A DNA stretch of 64,000 bases, taken from assembly GCF_000718515.1 (NCBI RefSeq), contig NZ_JNZS01000001.1, forward strand, positions 1 through 64,000. Reading direction: 5' to 3'. The DNA comes from Micromonospora parva (GTDB lineage: Bacteria > Actinomycetota > Actinomycetes > Mycobacteriales > Micromonosporaceae). Shown piece by piece: positions 59,800-64,000 of the stretch (position 1 is the first letter of the stretch; each line of letters starts with the position of its first letter). The notes beneath the pieces are model-generated. The model had not been told where the DNA came from, made no database searches, and was given only the letters and a program-made list of their open reading frames with translations. A program made the position numbers and the translations under genes.

Positions 59800-60666
59800 A
59801 TGCTCACCACCTCCCTTCCCGGCGGCACCTGGACGTTGGGAGGCCTGACGGTCACCCGGTTCGGCTACGGCGCCATGCAACTGGCCGGCCCCGGAGTGAT
59901 GGGACCGCCGGCCGACCGCGACGGCGCACTCGCCGTCCTGCGTACGGCAGTCGAGCTCGGCATCACCCACATCGACACCTCGGCGGCCTACGGTCCGACC
60001 GTCACCAACCAGCTGATCCGGGAGGCGCTGCACCCGTACCCCGATTCGCTGCACATCGTGACCAAGGTCGGTGCAAACCGTGACCCGCAGGGCGGCTGGC
60101 CACCGGCCCGTGACCCGCAGAGCCTGCGCCGGTCCGTGCACGAGAACCTGGAGACCCTCGGTCTCGACGTGCTCGACCTCGTCAACCTCCGGCTGGGCGA
60201 CGCCGCGGGCCCGCTGCCCGGCTCTCTCGCCGAGGCGTTCGAGACCCTCGCCGACCTGCAACGGCAGGGCCTGATCCGGCACCTCGGGGTGAGCAACGCG
60301 ACGCCGGAGCAGGTGGCCGAGGCGCAGGCGATCGCACCGATCGTGTGCGTGCAGAACATGTACAACCTCGCGCACCGCCGCGACGACGAGCTGATCGACG
60401 CGCTCGCCGGGCAGGGCGTCGCCTACGTGCCGTTCTTCCCTCTCGGCGGCTTCAGCCCCCTGCAGTCGTCGGTGCTGTCGACGGTGGCCGCCCGGCTGGA
60501 AGCGGCGCCGATGTCGGTGGCGCTGGCCTGGCTGCTGCGACGGTCGCCGAACATCCTGCTGATCCCGGGCACCTCGTCCGCGGCGCACCTGCGCGAGAAC
60601 ATCGCGGGCGCGGCGCTCTCCCTCTCCAATGACGACCTCGCCGAGCTGGACACGATCGGCCGTTAG
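59800..60666 (+). CDS. Aldo/keto reductase, 288 aa
   Basis: NADPH-dependent carbonyl reductase with a TIM-barrel fold. VTRFGYGAMQLAG opens the barrel, ELGITHIDTSAAYGPTVTNQLIREAL includes the catalytic Asp and Tyr, and LHIVTKVG carries the catalytic Lys. LLRRSPNILLIPGTSSAAHLRENIAGAAL binds the cofactor phosphate. ATG 59800 lies 137 bases from the divergent HxlR gene. Likely detoxifies reactive aldehydes or quinones under HxlR control. Ends at a strong terminator. Confidence 0.93.
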   Translation: MLTTSLPGGTWTLGGLTVTRFGYGAMQLAGPGVMGPPADRDGALAVLRTAVELGITHIDTSAAYGPTVTNQLIREALHPYPDSLHIVTKVGANRDPQGGWPPARDPQSLRRSVHENLETLGLDVLDLVNLRLGDAAGPLPGSLAEAFETLADLQRQGLIRHLGVSNATPEQVAEAQAIAPIVCVQNMYNLAHRRDDELIDALAGQGVAYVPFFPLGGFSPLQSSVLSTVAARLEAAPMSVALAWLLRRSPNILLIPGTSSAAHLRENIAGAALSLSNDDLAELDTIGR

Positions 60667-60669
60667 CGC

Positions 60670-60708
60670 CCGGGTGGACCCGCCGGCGACTCCGGCGGGT
60701 CCACCCGG
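60670..60708. terminator. Bidirectional hairpin terminator
   Basis: Perfect 17-base arms (60670-60686 and 60692-60708) with loop CGACT, between the convergent stops of the aldo/keto reductase and the SCO5389-like gene. Confidence 0.9.
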
Positions 60709-60713
60709 CGCCC

Positions 60714-61106
60714 TCAGCAGTTGCGCAGCTGCGGCGACTGGTTGAGCAGTTGGCCACGGGTCGACACGAAGCGGCGGTAGCGCTCCCCGTCGACGGCGGA
60801 CGGGCGGAAGGCGGCGACGCGGTGGCAGTTCTGGAACGCCAGGCGTACGCCGAAGTGCCGTTCCAGGCCGGCGCGGATCGCGTCGCTGGCCAGCGCCCGC
60901 AGCAGCTGCCCCCGGTCGGCGTCGGTGGGTGGCGGGACGACGTTGTCGGCCAGGTCGTCGTCGCCGGCCTCCAGCTCGGCGACGACCCGGCTGACGGTGG
61001 CCCACGCGTAGGGCAGTGAGTCGCGGACGCAGGCGATGAACGCCTCGTCGTCGACGGGGCCGCGTTCGGCGGCGTCGAGCAGGGCGGGTGGGACGGTGAG
61101 CGACAT
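60714..61106 (-). CDS. SCO5389-family protein of unknown function, 130 aa
   Basis: Small protein conserved in actinomycetes, recognised by MSLTVPPALLDAAERGPVDDEAFIACVRDSLPYAW, the middle PPPTDADRGQLLRALASDAIRAGLERHFGVRLAFQNCHRVAAF and the end LLNQSPQLRNC. Two Cys-containing motifs, FQNCH and a terminal Cys, are notable. Function unknown. ATG 61106 has the strong site GGAGGAG 5 bases upstream, rather than an earlier frame start at 61121. A Zur-like AT-rich palindrome lies 20 bases upstream of the start. Confidence 0.88.
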   Translation of the reverse strand: MSLTVPPALLDAAERGPVDDEAFIACVRDSLPYAWATVSRVVAELEAGDDDLADNVVPPPTDADRGQLLRALASDAIRAGLERHFGVRLAFQNCHRVAAFRPSAVDGERYRRFVSTRGQLLNQSPQLRNC

Positions 61107-61125
61107 GATTCTCCTCCGCATCAGC

Positions 61126-61146
61126 TAACGATTACCGTTTTCATTA
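61126..61146 (-). promoter_or_regulatory. Zur-like (Fur-family) box candidate
   Basis: Minus strand reads TAATGAAAACGGTAATCGTTA, an imperfect palindrome and the most AT-rich stretch in this part. It resembles actinomycete Zur sites (TGAAAAC-type halves around a central CG/GT) and overlaps where the promoter of the SCO5389-like gene should be. Confidence 0.5.
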
Positions 61147-61275
61147 ACGGCGTCAGCTGAGCAGACCACGTTCGTCGAGCGACGTCAACGATGTCCGGGC
61201 GCGCCGCGCCGCGACCCGCGCGGAAGACGCGCGCGACCGGTGAGAGGGGCAGTGCCCGGGACTGACGATCCGAGA

Positions 61276-61767
61276 TCAGGGACGGCGGGGGTGGCCCTTG
61301 AGGTGCCGGCCCAGCTCGCGGGCGATCTCCCGGTTGGCGTCGCGCTCAGCGAGGGTCTGCCGCTTGTCGTAGGAGCGCTTACCCTTGGCCAGGGCCAACT
61401 CGACCTTGGCGAAACCGTTCTCGAAGTACATCGACAGCGGGACCATGGTCACCCCGCCCTCGCGGACCTTGTCCAGGATCCGGTCGATCTCGGCCCGGTG
61501 CAGCAACAGCTTGCGGTTGCGGCGCGGGGCATGGTTGGTCCACGTCCCGTAGGCGTACTCGGCGATGTGCAGGCCGTACAGCACGATCTCGCCGTCGCGC
61601 TCGTGGGCGAACGCGTCCACCAGCGAGGCCCGCCCCTCGCGCAGCGACTTCACCTCGGTGCCGACCAGCACGATGCCCGCCTCGTACGTGCGCAGCACCG
61701 TGTACTCGTGCCGGGCCTTCTTGTTGGAGGCGATCAACCGGCGTGCGGGCGGTGTGGACGGGCTCAC
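61276..61767 (-). CDS. smpB: SsrA (tmRNA)-binding protein SmpB, 163 aa
   Basis: Essential partner of tmRNA in trans-translation, rescuing stalled ribosomes. The fold is complete: [128 protein letters not shown], ending in the basic tail that mimics the codon-anticodon interaction. The tmRNA gene itself was not seen in the window. Confidence 0.97.
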   Translation of the reverse strand: MSPSTPPARRLIASNKKARHEYTVLRTYEAGIVLVGTEVKSLREGRASLVDAFAHERDGEIVLYGLHIAEYAYGTWTNHAPRRNRKLLLHRAEIDRILDKVREGGVTMVPLSMYFENGFAKVELALAKGKRSYDKRQTLAERDANREIARELGRHLKGHPRRP

Positions 61768-61792
61768 CCCGCGACGATATCCGGTCGCCGGG

Positions 61793-63985
61793 TCAGCCGG
61801 TCGTCCGGTGTTCGCGGCGCAACCGCCGGGTCAGCTCCCGTACCGCCTCGGCGAACGCCTCCTGCGACTCACACGGCCAGTGCCCCAGGATCGGCGGGGG
61901 AACACTGTCGCTGGGCGGTGGCACCACGTCCTGCGGGTCGGTCAACCGCCGATCCACCGTCGCCGCCGGCCCGGTCAGCGTCTCGGCCTTTCCGGGACGG
62001 TGGGCGGCGAAGATCCAGCCGCCGATCGGGTCGGTGTCGCGCCACAGGTTGATCCAGCGCCAGCCGACCCGTTCGCCGATCTCGCACAGTGCCGGTTCGT
62101 CGGCGTACGCCGGGAACAGCCGGGAGTACAGCCGGCCCAGCGGCGACCCGTAGGTCAGCAGGGCGACCCGGTCGGTGATCCGGGTGGGCAGTTGCAGCAC
62201 CGTGGCGGCGAGCAGCACCGAGCCGTGGCTGTGCCCGGCCAGCAGCACACAGTGCCCCTGCTCCACCAGGTAGGTGATCCGTTTCGCCAACTCCGGCACG
62301 GCCCGCTCGGCGTAACAGGGCGGCGCGAACGGGTGCGCCGCCCGGGGCCAGAAGGTGCCCAGATCCCACAGCACGCCCACGTACCGGCGAAACTGCGCCG
62401 TCCGGTACGCGAAGATGCCGCCCACCACGAGACCGAGCAGGATCGCGGCGATGACGTAGCTACCCGACCCGATCAGGAAGTTGACCATGCCCTCCGGCAC
62501 TCCCACGTAGCGCTGCACCACCTTGCCCGGCCGGAGCTGGAGCAGGCCGAGCACGCTGGTGGCCAGGCCGAGCGCCGCCAGGCAGGCGTACACCACGGAG
62601 AGCGGTTCCAGGTTCTCGGTGAAACGTGCCCGGGCGACCGCCTGCTCGACCCGTCGCAGCCGGTCCGCCGCCTGCGGCGGCGCGTGCGGGAAGTCGGCGG
62701 CCACGATCGCCCGCGCGGCCCGCATCCGCTCACGCCGGGTCATCCTGGTGACCAGACCGGCCACCAGCAGAGCCGTCACCACGGCCAGGAAAAACCCGAA
62801 GATCGCCCACTTGTACGCCAGCGGAGGGCTGGTCTCCAGGCCGTCGGCGGTCGTCCCGTTGCGATCGAGCAGGTCCGCCACCCGGTAGACCAGCTCGGCG
62901 GAAAACGCCACGGCGAGCCCCGCCGAGATCGTCATGAAGACCGGCGCTCCCAACGCGCGCAGCGGCGACCGGTGCTGCCCGTCGCCCCGACGCCAGATCA
63001 CCAACGTGCCGAGCACGACCACCAGCACGGTCTGGCTGACGAACAGCCAGGCCACGATCGCGTCGTAACCGGGCAGCGAACCGCCCTGCGGCCAGGGCGC
63101 CGGACTGATGACGATGTGCACGATCACCAGCATCGTCAGGCCGCAGGCGATCGTGCGCAGCCCGCGGCAGACGCCGTCCACCCGGGGCGACGGGTCGGTG
63201 CGGTCGATGCTCGCCACCACGGTGACCAGGACCAGGCAGGCCAACAGCACCGCCCCGGTGGCCGCCAGCAGGATCACCATCACCCACGAGGAGTGCTGAC
63301 TGGCCCGCGCGGCCAGCAGGCTGCCGCTCAGCGTCGCGAACGCCGCAGCGACGTGCACCGAGCGCAGCCGACCCACCAGCGGCTCACCGTCCCACTGGCC
63401 GACGGCGCTCAACCGGTGCTTCGACGCCGGCGTCGTCGGCGTCCGGAACGCGTCGAACGAGTGGCTCGGGCGGGCGCCCAACCACCAGACGATCCCGATG
63501 GCGGCGACCGGCACGAGCGCCAGCACGCCCAGGCGCAGCCCGGGCGGGCGTCCGCCGAGCCAGGACAGCCAGCTCCGGCCGGCCAGGCACGACGGGGTGT
63601 CCATGCAGCGCCAGGCGATCAGGTCCAACGCCACCCCGACGATGGAGAGCACGTAGAGCGCGGTGAGGGTGAGCGCGAGCACCCGGCACAGCGCCATGAA
63701 GCCGCGCGTCGAGACGGTGTCCGCCGGGCGCATCCACAGCGCCACGTTGCAGAGCATGAACGGCAGCAGGAAGACCAGCGACAACGTCCGCACCGCCGTG
63801 CCGGACGGCAGGTCACTCCAGCGGTACGCCTCCAGCGTCACCCCGTCGGTTCCGGTGGAGTCCGGATAGCCGGGACGCGGTCGGAAGAACCCTCCGCTGC
63901 GGTCCCCGGCGACCTGGTGCACGTGGGGCCGGTTCAACACCTGGTCCGCCCCCGCGCCGGAGACCCCGTGCACCCGCAGCTCCAC
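61793..63985 (-). CDS. Polytopic membrane protein with alpha/beta-hydrolase (lipase-like) halves, 730 aa
   Basis: Starts [28 protein letters not shown], a first-strand/oxyanion motif (VHGVSG). Then come about eight to ten hydrophobic segments (residues 70-540). A second soluble part begins near 560, with [20 protein letters not shown] as nucleophile elbow (Ser in GHSHGS), [14 protein letters not shown] and [17 protein letters not shown] (acid region) and a late His in GHWPCESQ. The hydrolase core thus appears split by a membrane domain. GTG 63985 lies 16 bases from the window end; the frame stays open beyond, so a further upstream start is possible. Function unknown; membrane lipid or envelope ester hydrolysis is a guess. 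Confidence 0.82.
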   Translation of the reverse strand: MELRVHGVSGAGADQVLNRPHVHQVAGDRSGGFFRPRPGYPDSTGTDGVTLEAYRWSDLPSGTAVRTLSLVFLLPFMLCNVALWMRPADTVSTRGFMALCRVLALTLTALYVLSIVGVALDLIAWRCMDTPSCLAGRSWLSWLGGRPPGLRLGVLALVPVAAIGIVWWLGARPSHSFDAFRTPTTPASKHRLSAVGQWDGEPLVGRLRSVHVAAAFATLSGSLLAARASQHSSWVMVILLAATGAVLLACLVLVTVVASIDRTDPSPRVDGVCRGLRTIACGLTMLVIVHIVISPAPWPQGGSLPGYDAIVAWLFVSQTVLVVVLGTLVIWRRGDGQHRSPLRALGAPVFMTISAGLAVAFSAELVYRVADLLDRNGTTADGLETSPPLAYKWAIFGFFLAVVTALLVAGLVTRMTRRERMRAARAIVAADFPHAPPQAADRLRRVEQAVARARFTENLEPLSVVYACLAALGLATSVLGLLQLRPGKVVQRYVGVPEGMVNFLIGSGSYVIAAILLGLVVGGIFAYRTAQFRRYVGVLWDLGTFWPRAAHPFAPPCYAERAVPELAKRITYLVEQGHCVLLAGHSHGSVLLAATVLQLPTRITDRVALLTYGSPLGRLYSRLFPAYADEPALCEIGERVGWRWINLWRDTDPIGGWIFAAHRPGKAETLTGPAATVDRRLTDPQDVVPPPSDSVPPPILGHWPCESQEAFAEAVRELTRRLRREHRTTG

Positions 63986-64000
63986 GATCGCGCCCGACGT

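Noticed and set aside
61147-61275. tmRNA gene next to smpB
   Set aside because: The gap is only about 130 bases, too short for ssrA, and no tRNA-like ends were seen.

Overview
The window is very GC-rich DNA with almost gapless coding, many GTG starts and many 4-base stop/start overlaps (GTGA, ATGA). This is typical of a filamentous actinomycete. The des-type siderophore locus, the large secreted proteases, the ECF41 sigma factor and the LacI-type operators fit Micromonosporaceae (Micromonospora-like); that assignment is inference. No phage, insertion sequence, CRISPR array, rRNA or tRNA was seen.

Layout. 0.1-3.9 kb: a secreted subtilase. 3.9-15.4 kb: a hydroxamate (desferrioxamine-type) siderophore locus. 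A leftward operon (two FecCD permeases, ATPase, penicillin-acylase-like enzyme) and a rightward operon (binding lipoprotein, desA, desB, desC, desD) diverge around an IdeR/DmdR-type iron box. 15.5-24.1 kb: small redox, regulatory and stress genes: DUF1772, MarR/FMN reductase pair, SDR/LysR pair, an ECF41 sigma factor coupled to a broken FAD oxidoreductase, an MFS exporter, an unusual Gly-rich repeat between inverted ends, GNAT and fasciclin.

24.1-34.5 kb: a probable carbohydrate-catabolism island. It has a LacI repressor coupled to an APH-type kinase, a cupin protein, an NMT1/SsuA-type ABC transporter, a Gfo/Idh/MocA dehydrogenase, a DUF993 aldolase-like protein, a sugar isomerase and an NCS1-like permease, with LacI-type palindromes at its promoters. 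34.5-43.4 kb: lipoprotein/MarR pair, a second large subtilase behind a CebR-like box, an AAA ATPase, and a secreted ThuA-sorbosone dehydrogenase-PKD-CBM fusion behind a perfect LacI-type palindrome.

43.5-49.4 kb is the most unusual part. A 1504-residue caspase-like/STAND NTPase/14-blade WD40 protein lies 31 bases upstream of an LCAT-type lipase. This looks like a two-gene sensor-effector module. 49.4-64 kb: FAD monooxygenase/TetR pair, an FAD oxidoreductase divergent from a PIG-V-like mannosyltransferase, EVE-like and GNAT proteins, an orphan Phd-like protein, a molybdate operon (HTH-Mop, modA, modB, modC), HxlR/aldo-keto reductase pair, an SCO5389-family protein, smpB, and a membrane-embedded alpha/beta hydrolase running to the window edge.
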